From positions 496,001-560,000 of the forward strand of contig NZ_CP059900.1 of NCBI RefSeq assembly GCF_014126825.1: 64,000 bases of DNA, read 5' to 3'. Each line of letters opens with the position of its first letter. The stretch's first letter is position 1. Source of the stretch: Tomitella gaofuii. Its GTDB lineage: Bacteria > Actinomycetota > Actinomycetes > Mycobacteriales > Mycobacteriaceae. This document shows positions 28,359 to 36,768 of the stretch, piece after piece. Made by a program: the position numbers and the translations under genes. Under the pieces are notes generated by a model. The model saw only the letters and a list, made by a program, of their open reading frames with translations, was not told the DNA's origin and made no database searches.

Positions 28359-30050
28359 GTGACCTCCCCTGCTGAGCCCGCGAACGGGACCGACGCCCCG
28401 GCGCTGCGGGCGTCGGACCTGACCCGGTGCCGGCACCGCATCCACCGTGCCGCCACGCTGCCGCGAGGCGTGGCGTTGCCGGCGGAACCGGCGAGTGTGG
28501 CCCAGCGCAAGGACGCCGCCGCCGACCACCGCGAGGACGTCCGTGCACGCCTGGCCGACGACTTCCGGCGCCACCACCCCCGCGGAACCTGGGACGAGGA
28601 CGTGCACGGGGAGGCGCTCGCCGCCGCGGACCCCGCCGCGCTGCCGGACCGCGTGTGGAACGCGCGGCTCCCCCGCGAACGCGACACCCTGCGGGCGGGC
28701 GGCGTCGACCTGCTCCTCCGCGACGATGTCCACGGCGGTTATATCCCGGTGATCGTCGTCAACCACAAGGTGACCGATCCGGGCAGCGGGGCGACGACGT
28801 CGCCGCTGGGCGCGTGGGCCCCGCGCGCAGACCCGCACCGCAAGATGCGGGGGCAGACCCGCGACCAGGTGCGCCTGGCGCACGTCACCCGGATGCTCGA
28901 GCGGCTGGGGTTGGCCACCCCGGCCCAGGTGGGCGGCGCCATCGGCTACGACGCCGACTGCATCGTCGCCTACGACCTGGGCGGGGACGGCGGCATCCTC
29001 GAGCAGTACGACGCGCGGTTCGCCGACCGGCAGGCGGTGGCCCGCGGCCTGGTGGACACCGACCCCGCCCGCATCGGGGAGTGCGCGTCCTGCCCGTTCT
29101 GGAACGACCTCACCGGGCCCGACGGCCGGACTGTCGACGGGTGCGGGACGGTGCTGCGCGAGCGCCACGACGTCTCGCTGGTCGCCACCGGCCACCGCGG
29201 CACGATGCTGCGGGCCGCGGGCATCGGCACCATCGACCGGCTCGCGGCATGGCACGGGCGGGGGCCCGACGAGTGGCACGGCGGCGGCTTCGACGACACG
29301 GTGGTGTCGGCGCGCGCCTGGCTGGTGGACGAACCGCTGGTGCGGCGCGGCCCCCGCGTGACGGTGCCGCGCGCCGACGTCGAGGTGGACGTGGACATGG
29401 AGAGCTACCAGGAGCACGGCGCCTACCTGTGGGGCACGCTGGTCACCGACGGCGGCGTGGACCTGGGCTACCGCCCCTTCGTCACGTGGGACCCGGTGCC
29501 GACCGACGACGAGGCGCGCTCGTTCGCCGAGTTCTGGACGTGGCTGATGCGGCTGCGGGACGGGGCGCTGGCGGAGGGGCGCACGTTCGCGGCGTACTGC
29601 TACTCGCAGAATGCGGAGAACAAGTGGCTCCTCGGCTCCGCCACCCGATTTCAGGGCTATCCGTCGATTCCGCCGGTGGAGGATGTGCGTGCCTTCATCG
29701 AGTCCGACCACTGGGTGGACATTTTCGAGTACGTGGGCGAGAACTTCGTGAGCCCGCGCGGCCGGGGGCTGAAGGTGCTGGCGCGGTTCGCCGGGTTCGA
29801 CTGGCGCGACGACGACGCCGGCGGCGAGGCGTCGATGGCCTGGTACCGCGAGGCGGTGGGCCTCGACGGCGACGCGCCCGCGCACGACCAGCGCACCCGC
29901 GTGCTCGAGTACAACGAGGACGACGTGCGCGCCACCAAGGCGCTGCGCGAGTGGATGAGCGACGCCGCCGCCGACGAGGTTCCGGCTGTCGACGATCTGC
30001 CGGTGCCGGGCGAGGCCGAGCTGCGGGCCGTGGAAGCTGCGCTGGGCTGA
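28359..30050 (+). CDS. TM0106-family RecB-like nuclease
   Basis: 563 aa. The N-terminal part carries a PD-(D/E)XK-like core (GVDLLLRDD...YIPVIVVNHK near residues 110-145) and a cysteine pair (ECASCPFW). The C-terminal part is RNase H-like, starting at VEVDVDMESYQEHGAYLWG and ending with YNEDDVRATKALREWM, a DnaQ-type acidic set. Proteins of this family are predicted DNA/RNA nucleases; the substrate is unknown. TAGGGT at 28345-28350 lies 8 nt before the GTG, consistent with a leaderless start. Confidence 0.85.
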   Translation: MTSPAEPANGTDAPALRASDLTRCRHRIHRAATLPRGVALPAEPASVAQRKDAAADHREDVRARLADDFRRHHPRGTWDEDVHGEALAAADPAALPDRVWNARLPRERDTLRAGGVDLLLRDDVHGGYIPVIVVNHKVTDPGSGATTSPLGAWAPRADPHRKMRGQTRDQVRLAHVTRMLERLGLATPAQVGGAIGYDADCIVAYDLGGDGGILEQYDARFADRQAVARGLVDTDPARIGECASCPFWNDLTGPDGRTVDGCGTVLRERHDVSLVATGHRGTMLRAAGIGTIDRLAAWHGRGPDEWHGGGFDDTVVSARAWLVDEPLVRRGPRVTVPRADVEVDVDMESYQEHGAYLWGTLVTDGGVDLGYRPFVTWDPVPTDDEARSFAEFWTWLMRLRDGALAEGRTFAAYCYSQNAENKWLLGSATRFQGYPSIPPVEDVRAFIESDHWVDIFEYVGENFVSPRGRGLKVLARFAGFDWRDDDAGGEASMAWYREAVGLDGDAPAHDQRTRVLEYNEDDVRATKALREWMSDAAADEVPAVDDLPVPGEAELRAVEAALG

Positions 30051-30070
30051 GCGGCGCTGGGGTGAGCGGC

Positions 30071-30165
30071 GTGTCCGCCGATAGGGGGACACGTGGCCTC
30101 CCCCGGTGTTTCGCCTGGTAGCGGGACATACATGGCGTGCGTTTCGCCGGATAGTGGAGTCATCG
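30071..30165. repeat. Three imperfect direct repeats, about 35-nt period
   Basis: Related blocks gtGTcCGCCGATAGggGGac, gtTTCGCCTGGTAGcGGGac and gtTTCGCCGGATAGtGGAgt have TAG at 30082, 30119 and 30152. They lie between the nuclease stop and the secreted-protein gene at 30216, where a promoter is expected. Confidence 0.55.
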
Positions 30166-30215
30166 CCGGAACACACCGGCACTCCGCATCACCGACTCGC
30201 ACAGGAGACACCGCC

Positions 30216-30683
30216 ATGAGCATCACCACCCGCGCCACTGCCACCGTCCTCGCCTCCACCGTCCTCGCCGGCGGTGCCGCGACCGCGGCGCTGCTGGGCA
30301 CCGGGGTGGCGCAGGCGATGCCCACCGAGCACGACTCGACCGCCGTCATCACGGTCAACAACAACACCGATGCGACGATGTTCTACGACGGCGGCTTCGC
30401 CCGGGACGGGCAGTGGGTGGACGCGCCGCTCACGCAGATCAACCCGCACAGCAGTGAGCGGATCACCGTGGAGGGGGTCGGCGGCGGCAACGGGGTGTCG
30501 GCGAACTTGAGCTTCCACCTTGCGGGCACCTCGATGGCGCCGCGCGGCGACGTCACGCTCGTCGCCGACGGTTACGCGACGAACACGGGCACGGCGGGCA
30601 CCAGCTGGCAGCAGCCGCTGAACGTCACCTCGTTCGTGCAGGCCGGGTATCCGCACTCGAGCTTCGTGTTCACCATCGACTGA
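30216..30683 (+). CDS. Small secreted protein, unknown function
   Basis: 155 aa. A signal peptide (residues 1-34, ending GVAQA) leads to a mature domain of about 120 residues rich in Thr, Asn and Gly, with ITVNNNTDATMFYDGGF at its start and no cysteine. It looks like a beta-sandwich, but no family is recognised. The ATG follows CAGGAGA. Three imperfect repeats precede it and a 14-bp hairpin follows at 30704-30737, so it is a single-gene unit. Confidence 0.75.
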   Translation: MSITTRATATVLASTVLAGGAATAALLGTGVAQAMPTEHDSTAVITVNNNTDATMFYDGGFARDGQWVDAPLTQINPHSSERITVEGVGGGNGVSANLSFHLAGTSMAPRGDVTLVADGYATNTGTAGTSWQQPLNVTSFVQAGYPHSSFVFTID

Positions 30684-30703
30684 TCGGGGTACGGGGTCCG
30701 GCG

Positions 30704-30737
30704 GCGGGCCGGGGCGAGCGGCATCGCCCCGGCCCGC
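30704..30737 (+). terminator. Hairpin terminator after the secreted-protein gene
   Basis: Perfect 14-bp arms (30704-30717, 30724-30737) with a 6-nt loop lie 20 nt after the stop. No strong T run. Confidence 0.65.
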
Positions 30738-31023
30738 TCGCTGTGCGCGGTGCATCGCCGACGGCGGCGTGGACGTGGCGGATCCGAAGCCCACCGCGTG
30801 CGAGGCGCTTCGCGAGGCTCGGGATCGCGGAAGAAGGCGTGTCGGGTGTTGCCGGCGTGGTGACGTGCGATGATGACTGTGTGTACGGCCGTGACCTGCT
30901 GTCCTGCTGGAAGAGGCGGTGACGCGAACGCTTCCGCAACTCCTAGGCTTCGGCGAGGACTTCCCGCTCGGCGGGGACGGGCGGGAGGACCCGGCCCACC
31001 ACGGTCTGCGCGGCGCCGGCCGC
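30738..31023. other. Intergenic region with no recognised content
   Basis: The 286 nt between the hairpin at 30704-30737 and the end of the DinB gene show only short, low-quality frames. I see no RNA, repeat or promoter that can be supported. Confidence 0.5.
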
Positions 31024-31575
31024 TCACAGCCTCTGGTGCAGGCCGAGCACGTATTGGGCCTGTCCCAGGTGCGCCGTGCAGTCGCCGATCACGCTCACCA
31101 GCCGCACGGCCACGGTCACCGGCGGGTCCCACGCGCGGTCCACGACCCTGTCGAGCTCGTCCGCGGTAAGCGCGTCGAGGTAGCGGAGGGTCGCCTCGTG
31201 CACGGCGGCGTGGTACCCGTCGAGCAGATCTCCGTCCACGCGCACTTGGCCCACCTGCTCGGCCGACTGCCCGTAGCCGGTCTCCTCCGGCGGGAACGGC
31301 AGGCCGAAACGCTCGGCCCACGAGCCGCCCGCTCCGCCGGGCGCCGTCCACACCTGCGGGGTTCCGGCGGCGTCGGCCACGTGGTCGTCCTGGACGCGGG
31401 TGAGGTGCCAGAGCAGCCACGCGATGCTGTTGGCCGCCGGATCGGGACGCCAGGCGGCGGCGTCCGTCGTCAGCCCGTCGCTCAGTGCGACGACCTGCGC
31501 GCGGATGCGGCCGAACGAGTCGGCGAGCAGGGCGCGTGCGTGCGAAGCGGAGTCGGTCGAGCCGGGCTCGGACAT
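31024..31575 (-). CDS. DinB-superfamily protein (mycothiol-dependent type)
   Basis: A 183-aa four-helix DinB fold. The metal ligands are probably the His in LLWHLTRVQDDHV and the His in IGDCTAHLGQAQYV. This subgroup (DUF664-like) includes thiol-dependent S-transferases that use mycothiol in actinobacteria; the exact substrate is unknown. The ATG at 31575 follows AGGAAGG. Its start faces the aminotransferase remnant 76 nt upstream. Confidence 0.82.
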   Translation of the reverse strand: MSEPGSTDSASHARALLADSFGRIRAQVVALSDGLTTDAAAWRPDPAANSIAWLLWHLTRVQDDHVADAAGTPQVWTAPGGAGGSWAERFGLPFPPEETGYGQSAEQVGQVRVDGDLLDGYHAAVHEATLRYLDALTADELDRVVDRAWDPPVTVAVRLVSVIGDCTAHLGQAQYVLGLHQRL

Positions 31576-31651
31576 GCCGTCGGTCCTTCCTCGTGGTGCA
31601 CGTGCGCGAGTGCGTGCGCGTGCGGGCCCCGCTGCCGACGGTACGCGCGTG

Positions 31652-31984
31652 CTACGACGCGGCGCACTCGATGAGCCCGGCGAGAGTGCGCAGTCCGCGG
31701 TCGGCGTCGTCCGGTGAGGAGTGGCTGAAGTTCAGCCGCATCGTGCCGGCCACCGGGTCTCCCGGGTACAACTCCTCGCCGGGGATGAAGGCGACCTGCG
31801 CATCGATCGCATCGGCCAGCAGTCGCCGGGTGTCGAGACGGTCGTGCAGGCGCAGCCAGAAGAACAGTCCGCCCGCCGGCGTCCGCCACTCGGCGAGGCC
31901 GCGGAGGTGCCGGTCCAGGGCCTCGGCGAAGCCGTCGCGTCGCGTGCGGTAGAAGCCGGTCAGCGCCGCCAGCCGCGCGTCACT
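31652..31984 (-). pseudogene. 3' remnant of a PLP aminotransferase (MocR/LysN-like)
   Basis: About 110 codons, ending in TAG, read as the C-terminal domain of a fold-type I aminotransferase: AEWRTPAGGLFFWLRL, VAFIPGEELYP and MRLNFSHSSPDDADRGLRTLAGLI are classic for the 2-aminoadipate/valine-pyruvate group. The large domain, with the PLP lysine, is absent. Upstream the frame runs into the antisense-phase of the monooxygenase gene, whose stop (31980-31982) overlaps it. A deletion that fused the tail of the monooxygenase gene to this remnant is the simplest reading. Confidence 0.75.
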
Positions 31985-33482
31985 TCCGCGGGGCGTTGCC
32001 GGCGACGCCCGGCGCAGCAGTGCTGCGCGGACGCTGCGCCGCGTGCACATGCGGGGCGGGAGTGCGCGGCCGGTCGTCCGATTCGCGCGTGAGCACGCGG
32101 CTCTCCTGCTTCTTGCCGCGCGGCAGGTTGTTGGCCAGGAAGTACTCGAGGCTGTCGTCGAGCACGTCCAGCCACGGCTCGTGCAGCGCGGGCGCCAGGG
32201 TGCCGGTGAGCGTGGAGCGGTAGCTGCGGTTGCGGTAGCCCATGATGTCGGCCTGCTTGTCGTCGTGCCACTGCTTGAACAGCTGGCCCTGGCGTTCCAC
32301 GTGGAACTCGGGGTAGTCGGTGAACGACAGCAGGTCGCGGATGTAGGCGGCCTGGAAGTCGATCTCCTGCTCGTGCCCGTCCAGCGCGCACTCGCGCTCG
32401 AACCACGCGTCCACGTCCGCGGCCTGGGCCTCGGCGTCGGGCAGGGCGACGGTGCCGGCGATGACCTCCCGGGCGAACCACGCCTGCGCGTCGAACATGT
32501 TGAACGTGAAGTACTGGTCCTGCATGCCCAGGAACAGCAGCTTCGGGTTGGCCAGCGAGACCACGCCCTTGTACATCCCCCGCGGGTACAGCCGGTTCTT
32601 CGTGCGCAGGGCCAGCTCGTCGGGCAGGAAGTGGAAGTGGTGCTGGTAGCCGGTGCACATGACGACGGCGTCGACGTCCTCGCTGGTGCCGTCGGCGAAG
32701 TGGGCCGTCTTGCCGTCGAGGCGCTGCAGCAGCGGCACCTCGTCGAAGCGCTCGGGCCAGTCGTAGCCGGTGGGGGCGCTGCGGTAGCTGATGAGCACGC
32801 GGGCGGCACCGTACTTGTAGCACTGGCTGCCGATGTCCTCCGCCGAGTAGCTGCTGCCGATGAGCAGCACCCGCTTGCCCTCGAACTCCACCGCGTCGCG
32901 GAAGTCGTGCGCGTGCAGCACGCGGCCGGGGAACGACTCGACGCCGGGGAAGTGCGGCACGTTGGGCGTGGAGAAGTGGCCGGTGGCGGTGACGACGTAG
33001 TCGAACTCCTCGGACTCCAGCCGGTGGTCGTCGTGGTTCATCACGGTCACGGTGAACCGGCCGGTGTCCTCCGCGTACTCGACCCAGCGCACGGCATGGT
33101 TGAACTTGATGTACTTGCGCGCGTCCGAGCGCTCCAGGCGGCCCATGATGTAGTCGCGCAGCACGGCGCGCGGCGGGTACGAGGGGATGGGGCGGCCGAA
33201 GTGCTCCTCGAACGAGTAGTCGGCGAACTCCAGGCACTCCTTGGGCCCGTTGGACCACAGGTAGCGGTACATGCTGCCGTGCACCGGCTCGCCGTGCTCG
33301 TCCAGGCCGGTGCGCCAGGTGTAGTTCCACATGCCGCCCAGGTCGGACTGCTTTTCGTAGCACACGATCTCGGGGATGGGACGTCCTGCGCGACGGGCCG
33401 ATTCGAAGGCCCGGAGCTGTGCGAGGCCGGACGGGCCCGCACCCAGAATCGCGATCCTCGGCGTCGATGTGCTCTGCGTCAA
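31980..33482 (-). CDS. tmm: Trimethylamine monooxygenase (bacterial flavin-containing monooxygenase)
   Basis: 500 aa. It converts trimethylamine to its N-oxide with FAD, NADPH and oxygen. The FAD motif GAGPSG is at 14-19, the FMO identifying motif is FPGRVLHAHDF, and the NADPH motif is GSSYSAED. Segments such as YTWRTGLDEHGEPVHGSMYR and FTFNMFDAQAWFAR are hallmarks of Tmm rather than other FMOs. The start is a TTG at 33482 with GAGGAGAG upstream. The last about 25 residues (PAPHVHAAQ...) look foreign and run into the aminotransferase remnant, so the C-terminus is probably altered. A perfect operator-like palindrome lies just upstream. Confidence 0.88.
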   Translation of the reverse strand: MTQSTSTPRIAILGAGPSGLAQLRAFESARRAGRPIPEIVCYEKQSDLGGMWNYTWRTGLDEHGEPVHGSMYRYLWSNGPKECLEFADYSFEEHFGRPIPSYPPRAVLRDYIMGRLERSDARKYIKFNHAVRWVEYAEDTGRFTVTVMNHDDHRLESEEFDYVVTATGHFSTPNVPHFPGVESFPGRVLHAHDFRDAVEFEGKRVLLIGSSYSAEDIGSQCYKYGAARVLISYRSAPTGYDWPERFDEVPLLQRLDGKTAHFADGTSEDVDAVVMCTGYQHHFHFLPDELALRTKNRLYPRGMYKGVVSLANPKLLFLGMQDQYFTFNMFDAQAWFAREVIAGTVALPDAEAQAADVDAWFERECALDGHEQEIDFQAAYIRDLLSFTDYPEFHVERQGQLFKQWHDDKQADIMGYRNRSYRSTLTGTLAPALHEPWLDVLDDSLEYFLANNLPRGKKQESRVLTRESDDRPRTPAPHVHAAQRPRSTAAPGVAGNAPRK

Positions 33483-33495
33483 GTGTCTCTCCTCA

Positions 33496-33516
33496 GTTAT
33501 CGGCCAACCCGATAAC
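33496..33516. promoter_or_regulatory. Operator-like palindrome upstream of tmm
   Basis: GTTATCGG-N5-CCGATAAC, perfect 8-bp arms, lies 14-34 nt before the tmm TTG and immediately downstream (minus strand) of an AT-rich ATGATAAAG stretch that could be the -10. The position suits a repressor that blocks tmm transcription. No adjacent regulator gene is visible. Confidence 0.6.
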
Positions 33517-33574
33517 CTTTATCATGATCCTGCGCAAAAGGCTCATCCGGTGAGAACGACCACCGGCGTCCCCG

Positions 33575-34834
33575 TCAGCGGGTGATGCCGGTGTGCCCCA
33601 GGCTGTAGCGGCCCGGTTGCGGCCACACTGCGAGCCCGTGCGGGCCGTCGCCCACGGGGATCTTCGTGATCAGATGCCCGTCGGAGGTGTCGAGCACGTA
33701 CACCGCGTCGTCGTAGCGCCCGGAGAGCCACAGCTGTGTGCCGTCGGCGTTGAGCCCGCCCATGTCCGGGCTGCCGCCGCCGGGGATGTGCCACGTGGTG
33801 ATGGGTTCGCCGGTGTAGGCGTCGAGCACGCTCACACTGCCCTCGCCGCGGTTGGTGACGAACATGCGCTGGGCGTCGCGGGTGAGGTAGATGCCGTGCG
33901 CGCACTGCCCGGTGGGGATGAACCGCTCGACCTTGGTGGCGGCGCCGTCGATGACCCAGACCCCGTCCGCGTCGCAGTCGGCCACGAAATACTTCGACGC
34001 GTCGGGTGCCAGCTTGATGTCCTGCGGGCCCATGTGCGTGTTGCGGGTGGGCATGTCGATGACGCGCTCGAGGCGGTGGCTCTGCACGTCCACCACCGCC
34101 ACCCGGCCGGCGAATTCGCAGGTGAACAGGGCGGTCTTCCCGTCTGCGGAGAAGTCGGCGTGGTCGATGCCGCTGCACTCCGGCGTGGGGGTGGTGTCCT
34201 CGACTTCCCAGGTGTGCGGGTCGTACCAGACGAGTTCCTTGCGGGCCTCCGCCACCGAGATCGCGTACTCGCCGTCCGGCGTGAAGTACATGTTGTACGG
34301 GTCGATGACGGGGAACGTCTCGCCCGGCTTGCCGGTGTTCGGGTCGAACGGCGTCGCATGATTGCCGGTGTCGTCGATGGCGTACAGCGTCGTCATGTCG
34401 TACGACGGCACCACGTGCTGCAACTCGCCGCTGAGCTGGTACTTCCCGACCACTTCGAAGGTGTTCTGGTCGATCACCCACACGTCGCTGCTGTCGTTGT
34501 GCGGCACGTACACCAGCGGCTTCGCCTGCTTCGCGGTGTCGGAGAGCATGCCGGCGCCCGCCTCGGAGTAGATGTTGTGCGGATCGGTCACCGGCGGCAT
34601 GCCGGGCAGGGCGTCCGGGGTGGCCGGCGGCGCGTCGGAGGTGGTCGGCGCCGGCGCGGCCTGCGTGCTGCTCTCGGCCGCGACCGCGGCGTCCGATGTC
34701 GGCGTGCCCGCCTGCGCGGACGGGTCGCCGTCGGAGCAGCCGGCGGCGACGAGGGCGAGGGCCGCGATGGCGATGCCGGCCCGGGCGGCCGCCCCGGGGG
34801 CGTGCGTGCCGGTCGGTCGGGTGCCCTGTCCCAT
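33575..34834 (-). CDS. Lipoprotein with a YncE-like beta-propeller
   Basis: 419 aa. The signal peptide ends in the lipobox VAAGC (Cys near residue 33), so it is anchored outside the membrane. A Ser/Thr/Ala/Pro-rich linker (about 35-80) leads to a seven-bladed YVTN/YncE-type propeller with repeats such as DVWVIDQNTFEVVGKY, VAVVDVQSHRLERVI, GSVSVLDAYTGEPI and AVYVLDTSDGHLI. Ligand is unknown. It follows the polysaccharide-deacetylase-like gene by 51 nt on the same strand and is probably in one operon with it. Confidence 0.85.
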   Translation of the reverse strand: MGQGTRPTGTHAPGAAARAGIAIAALALVAAGCSDGDPSAQAGTPTSDAAVAAESSTQAAPAPTTSDAPPATPDALPGMPPVTDPHNIYSEAGAGMLSDTAKQAKPLVYVPHNDSSDVWVIDQNTFEVVGKYQLSGELQHVVPSYDMTTLYAIDDTGNHATPFDPNTGKPGETFPVIDPYNMYFTPDGEYAISVAEARKELVWYDPHTWEVEDTTPTPECSGIDHADFSADGKTALFTCEFAGRVAVVDVQSHRLERVIDMPTRNTHMGPQDIKLAPDASKYFVADCDADGVWVIDGAATKVERFIPTGQCAHGIYLTRDAQRMFVTNRGEGSVSVLDAYTGEPITTWHIPGGGSPDMGGLNADGTQLWLSGRYDDAVYVLDTSDGHLITKIPVGDGPHGLAVWPQPGRYSLGHTGITR

Positions 34835-34885
34835 CTGCTGTCCCTTCGGTTCCGTGTGGTGTCGTTCGGTCGGGTGCGGCGAGCG

Positions 34886-35704
34886 TCAGCGCAGCAGCGT
34901 GGTGCCGGTGACCCCGGTGAGGCCGCGCCGGGCGAGGTCGTCGAGCACTGCGGGCAGCGCGGCCACGGTGTTGCTCCGCCCCAGGTGCAGGCTGACGACG
35001 CTGCCGGCGGTGGCCTGCGCGACGGCGGCGCGGATGGTCCCGGTGGAGGTGCCTTTCCAGTCGGTCGAGTCGACGTCGTAGTTGAGGATGCGCGCGTATC
35101 CCGCGCGCCCGGCCTGTACGCACTCCTCGTCGGTGGCGTACTGGCCGTCGGACTGCCGGAAGAACGCGCCGGGGCCGCCGGTGAGCCGGCGGATCTCGTC
35201 CCGGCAGCGCACGATCTCCTCGTACATCGCGTCGGGCCCGTAGGTGGACAGGGGCGGGTGGCTCCAGGTGTGATTGCCCAGCTCGTGGCCGCCGTCGAGG
35301 ATGATCCGGGCGGCCTCGGGCTCCGAGGCGAGCCACTGGCCGATCGCGAAGACCGTCGCGTGCGCGCCGTGGCCGGCGAGGATGTCCACGATGCGGCGGG
35401 TGATCGCGATCGGCCCGCTGCCGTGGAAGGTGAGCGCCACCTCGGGCCGGGCGCCCGTACCGCGCACGATGGCCCGCGCAGGCGCGCCGGGGGCCCACGT
35501 GGGGGCTGCGGTGGCGGTTGCGGCGGCGGTGGATTCCGCTGCGGTGGATGCGGGGGCGGTGGTCGGGACAGGAGTGGTCGGGGCGGGAGTGGTCGGGGCG
35601 GCCGCCGCGCCCCCGTCCGCCGACGCGCACCCGGTGGCCAGTACGGCGGCGGAGCCGAAGCCGATGCCCAGGAGTGACCGCCGTGTCAGGCGGCGCTCCA
35701 GCAT
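34886..35704 (-). CDS. Polysaccharide-deacetylase-like lipoprotein with altered catalytic motif
   Basis: 272 aa. The Tat-like start RRLTRRSLLG and lipobox LATGC (Cys near 26) predict a lipid-anchored exported protein. A low-complexity Thr/Ala linker precedes a NodB-fold domain (about 80-265). The metal histidines of motif 2 are present (GNHTWSHPPL), but motif 1, normally TFDDGP, reads TFHGSGP, so the catalytic Asp pair is lost; motif 3 reads FFRQSDGQ. It may be inactive, or one of the actinobacterial variants with another role. It lies directly upstream of the beta-propeller lipoprotein gene. Confidence 0.82.
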   Translation of the reverse strand: MLERRLTRRSLLGIGFGSAAVLATGCASADGGAAAAPTTPAPTTPVPTTAPASTAAESTAAATATAAPTWAPGAPARAIVRGTGARPEVALTFHGSGPIAITRRIVDILAGHGAHATVFAIGQWLASEPEAARIILDGGHELGNHTWSHPPLSTYGPDAMYEEIVRCRDEIRRLTGGPGAFFRQSDGQYATDEECVQAGRAGYARILNYDVDSTDWKGTSTGTIRAAVAQATAGSVVSLHLGRSNTVAALPAVLDDLARRGLTGVTGTTLLR

Positions 35705-35847
35705 GTGTGGCCTCCCGGTTGCGGATGCGCGGGCCCCGGCGCTGTGAATCGCAGACGCGGAGCGTCTGCGGGGCGGCGATCGGCCCTCGGTGTGGACCGT
35801 GTCACGCTAACAGACCCCGGGGCGGCCGCGGCGCAGTCGGCGTAGCG

Positions 35848-36615
35848 CTACCGGGGCGCCATGCGCAGCGCGCCGTCGAGCCGGATGGTCTCGCCGTTGA
35901 GGTAGTCGTGCTCGACGATCATGCCTGCGAGCTGCGCGTATTCATCGGGCCGGGCGAGGCGTTTGGGAAAGGGGACCCCCTCGGCGAGGCCTGCGCGGAA
36001 CTCCTCTGCCACCCCGGCGAGCATCGGGGTGTCCACGATGCCGGGCGCGATGGTGTTGACGCGGATGCCCTGCTGGGCCAGGTCGCGCGCGGCGGGGACC
36101 GTCATCCCCGCGACCCCGCCCTTGGAAGCCGAGTACGCGATCTGTCCGATCTGCCCCTCGAACGCCGCGACGGAGGCGGTGTTGATGACCACGCCGCGCT
36201 GGCCGGACTCGTCCACGGGCTCGGTCCTGGCGATGGCGTCGGCGGCGAGGCGCATGACGTTGAACGTGCCCAGCAGGTTGACGGTGATGACGGTGCGGAA
36301 CAGCTCGAGGTCATGCGGGCCGTTCTTGGACAGGATGCGCCCGGCCCACCCGACGCCGGCGCAGTTGACGACGATGCGAAGCGGTGCTCCCGAACCGGAG
36401 GCCTGCGCCACGGCCGCGGTGACCTGGGCCTCGTCGGTGACGTCGGCGGGGACCAGTGTGACCCCGCCGGGGACGTCGGCCCCGGCGCGGTCGATCGACG
36501 CCTGCAGGTCGAGGCCGAAAACGCGGGCACCCTTGTCTGCCAGCAGCTTCGCGGTGGCGGCGCCGAGCCCCGATGCGCCGCCGGTGACGATGGCGGAGGT
36601 TCCTGCGATGTCCAT
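35848..36615 (-). CDS. SDR-family 3-hydroxyacyl-CoA dehydrogenase-like enzyme
   Basis: 255 aa. Rossmann motif TGGASGLG (about 11-18), NCAG, catalytic Ser in INTASVAA and YSASK. The LQASID..., SVAAFEGQIGQIAYSASKGG and GIVDTPMLAG segments match the type-2 3-hydroxyacyl-CoA dehydrogenase (HSD10-like) subgroup, which acts in fatty-acid, branched-chain or steroid breakdown. The ATG at 36615 follows AGGAG. It stands alone between a lipoprotein pair and the mini-protein gene. Confidence 0.87.
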   Translation of the reverse strand: MDIAGTSAIVTGGASGLGAATAKLLADKGARVFGLDLQASIDRAGADVPGGVTLVPADVTDEAQVTAAVAQASGSGAPLRIVVNCAGVGWAGRILSKNGPHDLELFRTVITVNLLGTFNVMRLAADAIARTEPVDESGQRGVVINTASVAAFEGQIGQIAYSASKGGVAGMTVPAARDLAQQGIRVNTIAPGIVDTPMLAGVAEEFRAGLAEGVPFPKRLARPDEYAQLAGMIVEHDYLNGETIRLDGALRMAPR

Positions 36616-36768
36616 GCTGCGCTCCTGTTCGCGCCTTGCGTCCGTGCAGGCGCTGCGTCGGCGAAGTGATGCGGCGGGCCTGGTCCCGTGCACTCCGAAC
36701 GATAGCCGTTGCGCGCGCATGGCAGGCCGCATCGTGGCGAAGGGTGTCGCGATGCGGCCTGTGGCGGG

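Noticed and set aside
32043-35677. Long plus-strand frames over tmm and the two lipoprotein genes
   Set aside because: They mirror well-supported minus-strand genes and encode low-complexity Ala/Gly/Val/Arg sequence.
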